The notes under the pieces: model-generated
What the model saw: the letters and a program-made list of their open reading frames with translations, nothing else
Database searches by the model: none
Told to the model about the DNA's origin: nothing
Assembly (NCBI GenBank): GCA_026874595.1
Contig: CM049306.1
Span: forward strand, 72,975,642 to 73,039,641
Source of the DNA: Sipunculus nudus
Taxonomy: Eukaryota > Annelida > Sipuncula > Golfingiida > Sipunculidae
Reading direction: 5' to 3'
DNA: 64,000 nt
Translations under genes and position numbers: made by a program
Part shown: positions 13,618-25,137 of the stretch, piece by piece
Position numbering within the stretch: the first letter of the stretch is position 1
Layout: each line of letters opens with the position of its first letter

Positions 13618-13843
13618 CAGGGCCTGCACAGCCGAACGGTAAAATGCCTGGCCCTCTCCTCTGACCATCTAAGTTTGATCCCAGGTGTTGCCATGAGAGT
13701 GAGTTATAGTGGCCCATCCAAGGTTGGTGGTTCTCTTCAGGTTTTCTGGCTTCCTCCACCTCTCTCACTACACTGGCGTAACTTGTATCCACTGTCAACT
13801 CGCCTTCAAGCCCGGGCCTTCCATTACATAAAAAAAACCTCAA
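13618..13843 (+). mobile_element. tRNA-derived SINE, copy 2
   Basis: The head contains GCACAGCCGAACGGTAAAAT and a B-box-like GTTTGATCCC at 13673-13682. The body matches the minus-strand copy at 7770-7955, including GTTGCCATGAGAGTG. It ends in a short A-rich tail near 13837. Confidence 0.65.
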
Positions 13844-14298
13844 AACTGTCTAAATTGGTTGAGGGAATGGTGCAGACATAGCTTTGGCTATGCGCTGTGA
13901 CCAGCTCCAGTGCCACCTTCACTTAAATAATAAAAAAAATTTAGAGAAGGCCCTGTGTACAGGAAATATTTTTTATTCAGTGACACATTTTCAGCAATCA
14001 CTTCCATCACTGAACAGAAAAAAGAATAGGGAGGTTTAGTATCACATGAATAAATGCTATGATATTTGGGCCTCCTAAGGTCTTGGAGTCTAGGTCCTCC
14101 AGCTGTCCAAATCCACTACTGACAAACATTGACAATAACTGGCTAAAAACAAACATTTTATTCTCATAATGTCATCATACTTTGTGTAACAAAGAGCAGT
14201 ATGTCAGATAACCTTTAATGTTACAGAAACATCTTATATGGAAGTTTAAGAGTGACATGGAAGAGTAATGTGAAGGATCACTGGCTAAAAACCTGTAG

Positions 14299-14304
14299 TT
14301 TATT
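14299..14304 (-). terminator. Candidate polyadenylation signal for PIERCE1-type gene
   Basis: TTTATT on the plus strand is AATAAA on the minus strand, about 320 bp after the stop. Another candidate lies at 14157-14162. Which one is used cannot be told from the sequence. Confidence 0.35.
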
Positions 14305-14621
14305 CACAAATAAATAGTTTATCACAGGTGGTGCAGTTCAGTAAAACACTTAAATTAACTAACATATATTTGACCATCAGAACATATAATATGTACATTA
14401 TGTTATTAGTGTTAGCAGTCTGCGTGGATATGCATGAATGGTACACTGTTTTCATAGACTGACTCTCATCAATATAAATAGTCTGTCCATCCCCACAATA
14501 AAATAAGGCTATTCTAAATAAAAGATAAATTTATGACAAGGCTGCACTGAAGTCCACTGGTCCACCCTAATGTAGTAATGTCATGTCCTGGTTCATGCAT
14601 TATGGTCCTGAGATAGCTCCC

Positions 14622-14699
14622 TCAATGGTCTGGCACATTACTTTTGTCCACGGAACAGTTCAGCGAGGCGTTTCTGTACATTCCACATTTTCCAAGATG
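14622..14699 (-). CDS. PIERCE1: PIERCE1-type exon 4 (last coding exon)
   Basis: The acceptor is ACTTGCAG. It encodes 25 residues including GKCGMYRNASLNCSVDKS, then TGA. It aligns with the C-terminal GMFRNNTLN region of vertebrate PIERCE1. The tail is shorter than in human. Confidence 0.82.
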   Translation of the reverse strand, partial: HLGKCGMYRNASLNCSVDKSNVPDH

Positions 14700-17600
14700 C
14701 TGCAAGTATGAAATAAAGAATTTTTAGAAAAGCAGCCCTATGACTGTTTCAACAGTTTGCCATGCATAATTTGTTTTCACATTCTTATCAAGGATAACCC
14801 ATTTGTTTTCTTTGTCTTTACAAACCACTAGCATACAGGAGATCCCCTTTTCATCACTGCAACCATAAAAGAAACTTAAATTTAAAAATCTTGACTTGAT
14901 ATTCCGAACTCACTGTGTGGCCGTAAATAGAAGGTTTATCCGAAATGAACTCTTGCTACACTTAAGCAAGAGACAGAAATGGGTGCAGCTTTTAAGGGCA
15001 TATTTGAGTATTTGGACCTTAGTGGGAGCTCTTTAAAGTCACCTTGAAAATTTATGATTAAAGGTTAAAGAAAAATTTTACCTCCAACATTGATTTCTGA
15101 AAAAAAAGTTGGAGAAACCAACCCTTTTAAGCCTAATTCTGACTTTAAATGACTTAAGAGACTTACTTCTGAGAATTTCTGTGACTTGCAGTAGAAACTG
15201 GTAGGCATTGTATGAACAGTAGGTGACTTGCCGCCATATTCAGAATTTGATGTTGAATACATGGGATGTACAGGTTTATTTTGTGTATAGCCTTGGAACC
15301 ATTCTGAAACAAGAAACCGAGATTAGTACCATAATCACAATAAAAACATAATTCTTCAATAATTATACATTAAGTGTCATATTTTAGCAAGAACTGGCAA
15401 ACTTAAACATGTTGCAATTTATATATAGTTAACTAATTCTTTGCAGAACCCTTTTTTTATGTACCCTACACAACAGTCCGAAACACATTCCATGGTTCAA
15501 CATTAATGGTTAACTAGAATACAACATTAATGGTTAACTAGAATAAGCGACTACGTGTATCCGCCTAAATCAGAGTGGAACGGGTGAAGTGAGGCATGGA
15601 TTAAGTGGCAAGGGGAAATAGAGTGAAGTGTTGCATATAAGCATGGATGTCTGCAGCCAAATTGTGTATGAAGGTTGCCCCCCCTACCACAAAATCCAGA
15701 AAGCTGTCCAAGTTGTATACATATGCAAAATTTAAGGCAGCTAAGTCAAACCACTACATGTATATGAATGATTTTAGCCCGTGGCAGACAATCAGATGGA
15801 CGCTGAGCAAAAATGGTTGCAGGTGACGCCACCAGTTTTGCATATGATAAAGAGCTATGTGAGAACTATACACATGCAAAACTTTGGCCTAATTGGTCAA
15901 ACGGTTCCCAAGATATGAGCTTGGATGTCTGCTGCATAAACTAGAATGCAGGTGGCGCAACCTGTCATAAAATCAAGAGAGCTGTCAGGGATGTATAAAC
16001 CTGCAAAATTTTAGCCAGATATGTCAAACCACTGCCGAGATATGAGTGATTTTATCCCATGGCAGACAAACAGACAGGAGCTGTGCAAAAATGGCTGCAG
16101 GTGGCGCCACCAGTTTTGCATATGATAAAGAGCTATGTGAGATCTATACACATGCAAAATTTTGGCCTAATCGGTCAAACTGAGATATGAGCTTGGATGT
16201 CTACAGCATAGACATGAATGTAGGTGGCGCCACCTGTCATAAAATCAGATAAGCTATCCAGGATGTATACGCATGCCGAATTTCAGGTGAATTAGTCAAG
16301 TCACTGCAGAGATATGAGTGATTTTAACCCAAGGCAGACAAACAGATGGACACTGTGCAAACATGGTTGCAGGTGGCGCCACCATTTTTTGTGTATGTTA
16401 TAAAGCTCTCCAAGGGCTACATTTGTGCAAAAAAAATTTTCCTGATCAGTCAAATGGTTCCCGAGATATGAGCTTGGATGTCTGCAGCGTAAACGTGAAT
16501 GTAGGTGGCGCCACCTGTCACAAAATCAGAAAAGCTATCCAGGATGTATACGCATGCCAAATTTCAGGTGAATTAGTCAAGTCACTGCAGAGATATGAGT
16601 GATTTTAACCCAAGGCAGACGAACAGATGGACACTGTGCAAACATGGTTGCAGGTGGTGCCACCATTTTTTGTGTATGTTATAAAGCTTTCCAAGGGCTA
16701 CATTTGTGCAAAAAAATTTTCCTGATCCGTCAAACGGTTCCCGAGATATGTGGGTTTATGTGTGGAAACAGACGCACAAACGGACGCAGAGCGCAGAGGA
16801 AAGGTCAGAGGTCAAAACAAAATCGAGGCGCAGCAGTTCACATGTGACCCGAACATAATCCCGGGTTTCGTAAAATTCCGCCCAGCGGTTACGGAGGAGT
16901 TCTCCGGACACCTACGCGGCGAACTCTGTTTTGGCGGATACAATTACATGCCCAGAGCAAGTAAGAGTTCCAGAAAATGGTGGTAGGGCTATAAATCAAA
17001 GTGGGATCCTACTTTCCTGACAGGGCAATTAGGTCCAACATAAATTTTAACCCATGGCCAACTTATCTTCAGTTAGTCATTTATTTTTTGGAGAAATGAA
17101 ATCATATTTTTATACAGGTCTGTTATCTGAAATGACTGTATGAATATATGTGGAAATGCTCAAGAGATAGTTATTAACAAACAAACATGTGAACTTGTTT
17201 CATGTTGCAAAATAACCTTGTAGAAAAAAACTGGATGTGTTTGTGGCTACGATTGCTAATTTTTTATGGGCAAGTAAAAATTCATGTTGGACAAGTAAAA
17301 GCCAGATGTCACTTGCCCCACTTGGTTTGTACTTTCAAAAGTTAATGTCAAGCTCTGCATTCTGATCAGTGTTAACACCTATGAATACTACTATCCCTCT
17401 GTTCCACTGCTGTTTCACTAATGTCTTGCACTCTCCAATATGTCATTAGTCGAGCAGAGAAATTTATGGTACATTTTTTTTTATTTTACTATGTAGGAGT
17501 TCTTTACTAATGAAATATTTGTCAATAGGGTAATTGGTTGTGTTTCACTATAATTAGAATGGTTAATTTTAAATATTCATTTTGAAACCATCTTTTTTAT

Positions 17601-20270
17601 CTGGTTATATACATGGAATATATAACCAATTCTGCAAATGTATCATGAAATATCACTGACCCCCAGGTTGAGTTGTGGTCTGTGGTTTGCTTTCGAAGTC
17701 TAGTTGACATGAGAAAACTGGATTCCCTGGCATATAGCAACTACCTGGAAGAAACACATAAATATTGATAACAAAACATACCCAGTGCAGCAGGGAACAA
17801 CAAAACATGAAAACAAGTTGAATTTACTCAAGTCAAGTTACCTAGGTTGTGTGTATCAAAAGAATGTAAAAGACAGAGGATGCCCCTGACCACCTCTTGT
17901 AAATGTTGAAGTGTTTATGTAATTCTTTTAAGATAAGTAATCATCAAAAACAACCTGATACAGTGTATGTTGGTTTTGAAGTATTGTTCCCTGCATACCC
18001 TGGATATCATTAAATTACAAAACGCCCTACCAGGGTTGTCAAATCGAGCAGGGATGTGGTTTGTTCTGTAATAATCAGAAGTTTTCGCACCTTTTGGGAC
18101 ACCACCAGGTCCAGTTGAAGACTGGGTAGTTTTCTGCAACAAACAAAAATAAATATGTTTCCATAAGGTACTGAAAAAATAACATCATTTATTATACAGC
18201 ACACATCAATCTTAATCATAAGTAAATGTATGCTCCCATAATCATCCCAGAATACTTTCTCTGGGCTGGAACGCCAAGGTGCAAAGAGCATTAACTTGTA
18301 ATCCGACCACAGAAAGCATGGTATATCATTGTGTATGCAGCACAAATTTTTAATATGCAACACCTGCTCTCGGTAGTTTTATTACACCAGGATACAAGCT
18401 CTATTTTGTATGATTTTTGGCCCTATTCAGGAACAGAGTTATCAGACCAATAACAGCAGGTGTCACATGTTTAAAATTTGGGCTGGACGCACAATGCAAT
18501 ACCACACTTTCAGTGATCTGATTACAATTCTTTGCTCTGTGCACACCCTGGTGTTCCAGCCAAGAGAACCTTGTCATACAAAGCAACGGTTCCACAAAAG
18601 GATGTTCGGGACTACTGCAGTGTATAACTGCTGCATAAGGAGTGTAAAGTTAATGCATTTGATTTATTTATACAATATGAAACTGATGTATTCATTTTCT
18701 GGAAGTATGTCATGTAGACTACTTCACTGATTTAATTATGTGCATTTCAGGGAAACAAACTTGAGAATGTAATGTTATATTCATGAAATGAAAATTCACT
18801 TGACTGGTCTCACACAGTGCAGCTAAGTGCATGCAGCATTTTTAAGTGTTAATCATAAAATTTCAGGTTTGAGGCAGTCTAGTGACCACTTCATGTTTGG
18901 TTATATTCAATGTTATATCATACATGTTTAAGGTCAGATTTTGATAATTATTTTGGAATCTGCTCCATAGTATCTGCTCTCCTAAAGGTGGTCTAAGAAT
19001 ATTCATGTATATGCACAAATATTTTTCTTGTGAAGCCAACTTTCAGCTTTAAGGTAAGATCATTGTCAAATACCCCTATTTCTAAAATCCAAAAATTGTT
19101 ATAAAATTCCAATTTAAGACCCCATTAAGTATATTTTATCTAAACCTGGGTACATTGACCTTTTTGAATACTTTAAACTTTTCATTCTTTTCACATGGTT
19201 TTCTGATATGAAATATTTTAACCTTTTATAAAAGTAAGCTGTTTTAATAAAAAGACACTTTTCATTTGACTAAAATTAAACACATGACAACATCTCAAAG
19301 GTGCATTTTATTATCCTCTCCTGTGTGTCTTTATTGTTGAAAACTGAAATTTTAAATTTATCATTGAATCAAAATCTAAAGTTTCAGTTTAGGGATATAT
19401 AGAAACAAGACAGAGTAAAAACAAAATACACTATTTTTGGTTTGTCTATCTTACCAAAACATCATACCAAAAAAAGGTGGACTATACAGTGTTACAGGAG
19501 AGCTGCATATAAATTATGCCTGTTGCTGCACAAATAATACCAGCTCTGCCTACTGGCACAGGCACACAGGTACTTAATATTTTATCAGCCACGCTGTCTG
19601 TGTCTGATTGGGTTTGTTGCTCATTCTTTTCTTTGACAATGTGAGTACAGGTGCTTTATATAGGGCTCAAATTTTCAGGGTTGAAACAACAACATTTTCT
19701 CATTACAAATTGTATTTTAGAGCATAATAGGCCCTCAACCAGAAATTTATACAAAGAAATTATCCAGTTTTAATGCCTCATGCAGCGTATCGAATGTTAT
19801 GCGTTTCACTTAATGAACACAAGATGGCACTGAAATGCAAAAGCAGTTTTAACTGTAATTAATAATGAAGACATTTTTAGGTACCCCACCAAATTATTTA
19901 CATAATTATATGGCAGAAGCTCATAATATAACAAAATATAGCATGAGAAAAATGTTGGTTTACCACTATACTTTTTTTCAAATTTATGATAAAATACTAA
20001 TATATTATTTATTGTATGGTATATTTTAGGGGACCAAATTTTTCGTAAGAGAGATGGAGTTTCACTTTTGTGTTATTGCGGTTCAAAGTCGAGCCCTATA
20101 ATAGGCTGTATATTACCGTATAATGCACTGGGGAGCCACACAGACTGAGGAGGCCACGACTTGTTGACCATGTCTGTTTTGCACGTATAAATTTCATGTC
20201 CATACGATATTAACACGAGTCCCCACTACAAAATGCCAAGAAACCTTACCTGAGCTGTTGTGTCAGCCAT
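14622..20270 (-). CDS. PIERCE1: PIERCE1-type ciliary microtubule inner protein, complete gene (exons joined)
   Basis: Piercer proteins (vertebrate PIERCE1/C9orf116 and PIERCE2/C15orf65) sit inside the A-tubule of axonemal doublet microtubules and help anchor outer dynein arms. I joined minus-strand exons 20270-20250, 18133-18031, 15303-15167 and 14699-14622. Every junction has AG/GT and keeps frame, giving 112 residues against about 136 in the human protein. Family hallmarks in order are TSDYYR (residues 25-30), ARFDNP followed by WFQGY (36-47), TSNSEYG, PTVHTMP, FY-x(5)-KFS and GMYRNASLN. A fifth exon candidate (17661-17744) would insert 28 in-frame residues between the NP and WF of the core motif. 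PIERCE2 is the alternative name, but the TSDYYR and GM-RN blocks fit PIERCE1 better. Confidence 0.85.
15167..15303 (-). CDS. PIERCE1: PIERCE1-type exon 3
   Basis: It lies between acceptor CTTGTTTCAG and donor GTAAGT. It encodes WFQGYTQNK, TSNSEYGGKSPTVHTMP and SQKFSE, the most conserved block of the family. It enters needing two bases (phase 1) and leaves in phase 0. Confidence 0.88.
15496..15545 (+). repeat. Tandem duplication of a 28-bp unit
   Basis: The phrase CAACATTAATGGTTAACTAG occurs twice in succession at the left boundary of the family 5 element. It may record the target site or a slipped insertion junction. Confidence 0.6.
15536..16941 (-). mobile_element. Helentron-like element, family 5, minus-strand copy in PIERCE1 intron
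   Basis: Read on the minus strand it starts at GTATCCGCC (plus 16933-16941) and ends with GGCGGATACACGTAGTCGC and TTCTAGTT (plus 15536 side). The inside consists of alternating 120-150-bp modules separated by GGTGGCGCCACC. Exact copies lie at 16100, 16223, 16372 and 16504. The terminal hairpin is partly deleted compared with the copy ending at 29435. Short in-frame open stretches across the modules are repeat artefacts. Confidence 0.6.
16942..17660. other. Intron of PIERCE1-type gene, nothing recognised
   Basis: AT-rich intron sequence with no repeat family that I could match to another place in the window. Confidence 0.4.
17661..17744 (-). CDS. Candidate cassette exon of PIERCE1-type gene
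   Basis: The stretch lies between TTTCTTCCAG and donor GTCAGT on the minus strand. It is 84 nt, phase 1 at both sides, and open in the frame required by exons 2 and 3. It encodes 28 residues (SCYMPGNPVFSCQLDFESK...) that I do not recognise from other Piercer proteins. It could be a lineage-specific alternative exon or a chance open stretch. The donor is weaker than the other donors of this gene. Confidence 0.4.
18031..18133 (-). CDS. PIERCE1: PIERCE1-type exon 2
   Basis: The acceptor is TTTGTTGCAG and the donor GTAGGG. It encodes a Ser/Thr/Gly-rich lead followed by the family motif TSDYYR-x(6)-ARFDNP. It leaves one base of a codon, which exon 3 completes to Glu. Confidence 0.88.
18134..20249. 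other. First intron of PIERCE1-type gene, nothing recognised
   Basis: AT-rich. No element or second conserved exon was seen on either strand. Confidence 0.45.
20250..20270 (-). CDS. PIERCE1: PIERCE1-type exon 1 (start)
   Basis: ATG at 20270 on the minus strand encodes MADTTAQ and ends at a strong donor, GTAAGG, in phase 0. This start was chosen because it is the first ATG that splices in frame onto exon 2. The context CAGAATGG has A at -3 and G at +4, a good start context. Confidence 0.75.
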
Positions 20271-20387
20271 TCTGCAGTTTTCTTCCTTGTTCCGTCAAAA
20301 ACAAACTATATTCTACTGTTTTCTTTGCCTGTGTGCCAGGTGTTATGTGTGAATGTCAAGCATAACAGGAAGTGTATGCGAGTCGTG

Positions 20388-20400
20388 GTAACTAGGCAAC
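20388..20400. promoter_or_regulatory. Candidate RFX X-box upstream of PIERCE1-type gene
   Basis: GTAACTAGGCAAC contains one perfect RFX half-site (GGCAAC) and a near-match second half one base away. It lies 118 bp upstream of the PIERCE1-type ATG, the usual distance for X-boxes of ciliary genes. A single motif match is weak evidence on its own. Confidence 0.4.
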
Positions 20401-21075
20401 AACGGGGGGTGCACTCTCCAATTAGTAAGGTATTTTCCGCACTAAAGGGGGCAGCTGACGTTGGCAATTTACGTCCTGTCAAAAAAGAGTACAATCAAAG
20501 AGATAATATATATATATCATATGTAAATGATAGATATAAATATAATAATATATCAACAATACCATTCCCTGAGCGCCTCAGCATGGATGGGATCTAAAAT
20601 ATGCATGGAGAGAGGTCATTCGGGATTATTCGGAATATCCGATTCCAGCCGACACTGTGGCCCCCTGAAGTTGACAGAACCAGGCACATGACGAGGGGTC
20701 CTACAGGCAGAGCACATACAAAACTTTCCTATGGGGGCTGCATGTGTTTGCCTATCACATGATCAGCTCATGAATATGGCATGACCCAGCGGAGAACCAA
20801 TAGGAGATAAGGACAAATGACATCACTCATAGACTTGTAACCTGCTCATAAGCTTATCACTAGCTGTCATGACACATCAAGTTAACCCATATTAAAAGGC
20901 CTAAAGCCCTCATACACTTCTTATTGCCTCACCAAACCCTAACAACATATATTTTCAAATACTTTTTCAAATGATTTTAATAAGAAGTTATAATATAAGT
21001 TTTATGCTTTCAAATTATATATGTATTGCTATATTAAAAGTGTTTTCCAGTGCACATATACAAATATTTTAATTT

Positions 21076-21077
<2 letters not shown>

Positions 21078-21144
<67 letters not shown>
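21078..21144. repeat. (AT)n microsatellite
   Basis: An uninterrupted AT dinucleotide array followed by GTGTGTG. Confidence 0.95.
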
Positions 21145-21151
<7 letters not shown>

Positions 21152-21407
21152 ATTTTGAGATATAATTCTTTATAATAATTATATTTTATTTTTTTCTTTA
21201 TTCAAATATCAGCTATTTGACTGAAATCACCATTATGTTCAGTTATACGTGCGTATTTGTTTAGAAAATATTTAAGTATACATTGTTTCAATTTTTATGC
21301 ATGGCCATATGTACCAGTGATAATGTTAGCTAACTTTCAGATATGTAGGCCTATTAAGTATTTGTATTAGAATTATAATACTAGATACTTTTGTACCTCA
21401 TTTGTTG

Positions 21408-21411
<4 letters not shown>

Positions 21412-21470
<59 letters not shown>
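21412..21470. repeat. (AT)n microsatellite
   Basis: An uninterrupted AT dinucleotide array. Confidence 0.95.
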
Positions 21471-21473
<3 letters not shown>

Positions 21474-22336
21474 AATAATTTTAATGACATTTCTAATGGT
21501 TTAAGCAAATTGTAAAATAATTTTAAAATGATTATTGGTTCATACAGCTAAACCAATATTATTTTCCAAATACACATGAGTGTACATATGTTTTGTGTGT
21601 GTTATTATTTAATATCTTACAAATTTCATATATCATGTGTGTGTGTGTGCCAATATGTTGTGCATTTTTAATAATTTATTTTTTTTATATTTATGAATCA
21701 CCTCTTAAATTAAACTGGTTTTGTTATGTAACACTTGAGTAAATACAATACATAAAGGTGTGTGTGTGCTGAAATGTATATGTTTGATTTATATCAATCT
21801 AGGTTTTTATATCAATTATTTATACCATTCATATACTTAAAATATGTTTTAACTTTTTAGGTGTTTCCAGGATCCATTTGTTATTAAATGCAAACACTGG
21901 CCCAGTTGATTCCATGCTCGGAATATGTGCGGGCTGTCTGGTTATGCAGCTTAAATATTTTCTTTCTGTAAGTTTTCAGAAGTGCATCAAAAACTTAAAT
22001 TTAAATAGGAGTATTTACCTGTATTATATAATTGAAGTGATAAATACTGATCACTTGTTTAAATGGTCATACACTTGATCACCCACACATAACAAGCACA
22101 CATACACCAGAATATAGTGCTGAATGTGTTATATTAAAATAAACATCCAATATTACTGTTGTCACCTTTGTTATATTTACAATTATTGTCTTGCACTATT
22201 CATTAAGGTTGATTTCCCTTGTTTTGACATAGAAATGTGCACATTCAATAGGTGTAAATATAGAGCATTTTATAAATGATCAGTTTTACCCTACAACTAA
22301 GATGCTAATCTCAACAACTCATTCTACAGCTCTAGG

Positions 22337-22419
22337 ATGTTTGATCCACTTGAGGGTGGTGGTAACATGGTGGCCAACCTCATTAGCAGCTAGTTAAAAT
22401 AGCACCAAGTCTAGAGCTA
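22337..22419 (+). repeat. Left arm of an 83-bp inverted-repeat pair
   Basis: This segment is the reverse complement of 23922-24004 with about three mismatches over 83 bp. It includes GATCCACTTGAGGGTGGTGG and CTAGTTAAAATAGCACCAAG. The arms enclose about 1.5 kb. They could be terminal inverted repeats of a 1.67-kb element or an inverted duplication. No target-site duplication was obvious. Confidence 0.8.
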
Positions 22420-22469
22420 GTCATTTTGTGAAATGCCTGAGTGAATCACGTTCACTGATTTTGCACATT

Positions 22470-22472
<3 letters not shown>

Positions 22473-22548
<76 letters not shown>
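22473..22548. repeat. (TA)n microsatellite
   Basis: A long AT array followed by imperfect ATAT/GTAT repeats up to about 22600. Confidence 0.95.
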
Positions 22549-22552
<4 letters not shown>

Positions 22553-22603
22553 ATATATATATGTATATATACAATATATATGTGTATATATAAATATATG
22601 TTT

Positions 22604-22815
22604 ATTAGGGTAGGGGCCAGGTACTTGTACCTGTACCTAGATACACATTTCAGAGTATATGTACCTGCAGGTCATGAGTAGGAAGTACCTTGTACCTGTA
22701 CCTATACCCAGAATTAAAATACCTGTACCTGGAACAAGGTACTCCAGGTACAGTTTTTTTTAAGTTTTTTTCCTTTTTCTTGTTTTAAAATTGGTTACCT
22801 GTAATGTAAAATAAT
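22604..22815 (-). mobile_element. Partial hAT-like element (GTACCT-rich terminus)
   Basis: GGGGCCAGGTACTTGTACCT and the following GTACCTGTACC-rich stretch match, in reverse orientation, the right end of the complete element at 39981-40780. Similarity continues through AAGTACC, TACTCCAGGTAC and GTAAAATAATCA. The opposite terminus is not present nearby. Confidence 0.6.
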
Positions 22816-23195
22816 CATCCATTTTTACGTATAATTTTTTTTATCATAAATAAAAACCTGTTAGACTGCACAAGTAACATAGTAAAAATTATTGTATATT
22901 TACATAATTAATGAGTCCCCTGATATCAACATTATAAATAACAACACCTAATATACATTATTATTTTCACAGATAATAATACATCAAAACACAGATTTAT
23001 TATTTTTTCATAACGCTGAATTTTCTCCTAACTTAATTATTGTTGTTAATGTAACTATGTGATGTAAAAGTTGAAGCCGCTTTTGGATATCTAACCCAGA
23101 ATATACACATATTCAGCATAATTAATTTTAAAGAATGTTTTGGATTAAGCAGTTAAAGACATCACATATGTACAAATGTAAAATGTATAAAACAT

Positions 23196-23247
<52 letters not shown>

Positions 23248-23921
23248 TTCGGGGGGGGGGGGGGGCTTTTGTCCTCTTTATCATTATGGTAGGTGGCTTT
23301 TTCCCAAGGAATCATTTTGTCCAGGGGTACTTTAGTCCTACACCTATTAAAAACCCATAAAAACATTAGTGTTCTTCATACCAAAAGTTTTTTGTCAAAT
23401 CTTTTAGTATCATTTTATGTAATGAATTTAAAATAATCTAAGTATCATCCTACAATACCCTAGAATTTCATTATGTGTGTACAAATGAAAGATATAATAA
23501 TTAAATAATTTTATAAGACCACATTATGTGTAATATTTATTTTTGAAAATAATTAACATAAGATTGATTATACAAATAAAGTTATATAAGACAATAAATT
23601 CATTTACCTTTTTTTTTCTTATGTAAGGGTCATGTTGAATTTTCAGCCAAGTATTGCTTCAATGCTTGCTTTTCAAATTGATGTTGCTGCTTCAGTCACA
23701 GAAGATATCACTCATGATTGGAGATTCATCTCACATTTATAAACTGACCAGGCCTAACAAAGCTGAGTGGCCAGTGTACAACCATCTTCAGTTTTGGCAA
23801 TTATTGACCTAATGATGAGGCAGCAAACATAGAGCAAAAGCTGGTCACCTACCTGCCCAGACATCTGTTGTTACATTATATATGACTGACTGACCCCTCA
23901 TTGATACTTTGATGTCTGCCA
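22816..23921. other. Spacer of the inverted-repeat pair, no gene
   Basis: AT-rich spacer containing an (AT)n array at about 23202-23242 and a G run at 23251-23265. No transposase-like frame was found. Confidence 0.45.
23202..23265. repeat. (AT)n microsatellite followed by poly(G)
   Basis: An AT array, a short TTTTTTC spacer and a run of 15 G residues. Confidence 0.9.
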
Positions 23922-24004
23922 TAGCTCTAGACTTGGTGCTATTTTAACTAGCTGCTAATGAGGTTGGCCACCATGGAACCACCACCCTCAAGTGGATCAG
24001 ACAT
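23922..24004 (-). repeat. Right arm of the 83-bp inverted-repeat pair
   Basis: The reverse complement of 22337-22419, with about three differences. See the left arm. Confidence 0.8.
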
Positions 24005-24135
24005 GTTATTGCCTGGGATTGCATACTGTAAAATTTGTCTGTATAGAAACAAAATATATTTACACACAACACACACACACTGAATTTTGAATAACATAAA
24101 GCACATTTACATCTATATATGATTTTTAAATATAA

Positions 24136-24167
<32 letters not shown>

Positions 24168-24263
24168 ATGATTTACAGACATATATTGTTTACATATAAA
24201 TTGTATGTTATTTTTTTATTTTTGACATATAAAAGTTACATATTATATATATATATACATTAA

Positions 24264-24304
<41 letters not shown>

Positions 24305-25101
24305 TTATATTATTATACATTAATATTTCATAACAATATAATAAAAAAATAATATAATATAGTATAATATAAGAATTAAAATAATGTATATACCATTACA
24401 TATATACTCTGATGTGTTTATATGCATAAGTATTGAAAAGCCTGAATTTAATGAACATGAAATGTGAAAATGTAACTAAAAAGCCCTTAAATCTCTGTAG
24501 ATATAGCAGGACTAGACTGGTACCCTGCACAATTAATGATTGACAAAACCCTAGTTAAGCTATATAAATCATACAAAAATAATTAAAAAATAACAATGGG
24601 CAACCTATTTACATATACTAGTGTGAAGGACAACACTTGTAGAATACGATTATTTATACTTTTTCTCCTGATGTGACCGGGATTGGCTGCTTTTAATCAG
24701 TGAAATGAAGCTTGTTGAATCTGACATGCCAATTCTGACATGAAGCGGCGTCATGAACAAGGGTTGAATTCTTCACTTTTTTTCGCTAGTAACGATCTCT
24801 TACTGGTCATTTCATGTAAATAACCACTCAGGACATCATTAAATGTAACAGTTTGATGAAAAAAACTTTAATTAATTAAGATAAATACTCATTCTAACAC
24901 TGAAGCGATCTTCGCCAACATGCACGCCGCCTAGTGGTAGAAGTTTGAAACGGCTAATTATGCGTGGGTAAATCTGCACAGCATGTTTGATTGTGCAGAG
25001 CTGACATGTAGCCCTGGGAGATTTTGTGCTAAGAACAGCAGGAGGGATGTGACAGCTCATTATTTGTGTTCTCCTAATACATAGTGTATTGATTCAACGG
25101 A
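24005..25101. other. Upstream region of TMEM116-type gene, no gene recognised
   Basis: AT microsatellites occupy about 24128-24170 and 24246-24302. From about 24700 the sequence becomes less repetitive and less AT-biased, so a promoter could lie here, but no TATA box or other clear core element stands out. Confidence 0.35.
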
Positions 25102-25137
25102 ATGGAGACGAGTAACACTGATCTGAACCTTACACAG
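25102..25137 (+). CDS. TMEM116: TMEM116-type candidate exon 1 (start, GC donor)
   Basis: The stretch encodes METSNTDLNLTQ with an N-glycosylation sequon (NLT), a fitting short extracellular N-terminus. An in-frame TGA at 25090-25092 lies just upstream. It ends at CAG/GCAAGT, a textbook GC-AG donor, in phase 0 as exon 2 requires. No other start exon was found, but the evidence is short and indirect. Confidence 0.5.

Larger units (their letters stand above)
20401..22336. other. Intergenic region between divergent genes, AT-rich
   Basis: No gene was recognised. It holds two long (AT)n arrays, at 21078-21144 and 21412-21470, and shorter GT runs near 21640. Confidence 0.45.

Noticed and set aside
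16318-16986. Repeated frames starting MILTQGRQTDGHCANMV at 16318, 16599 and, on the minus strand, 28413-28912
   Set aside because: They recur because they lie in the family 5 tandem modules. They are interrupted differently in each copy and have no conserved domain.
20325-20597. Open frame at 20325-20597 on the plus strand as a gene
   Set aside because: It overlaps the promoter side of the PIERCE1-type gene, has no family resemblance and ends in AT-rich sequence without splice support.
22428-22613. Frame with alternating Ile-Tyr residues
   Set aside because: It is a direct translation of the (AT)n microsatellite.
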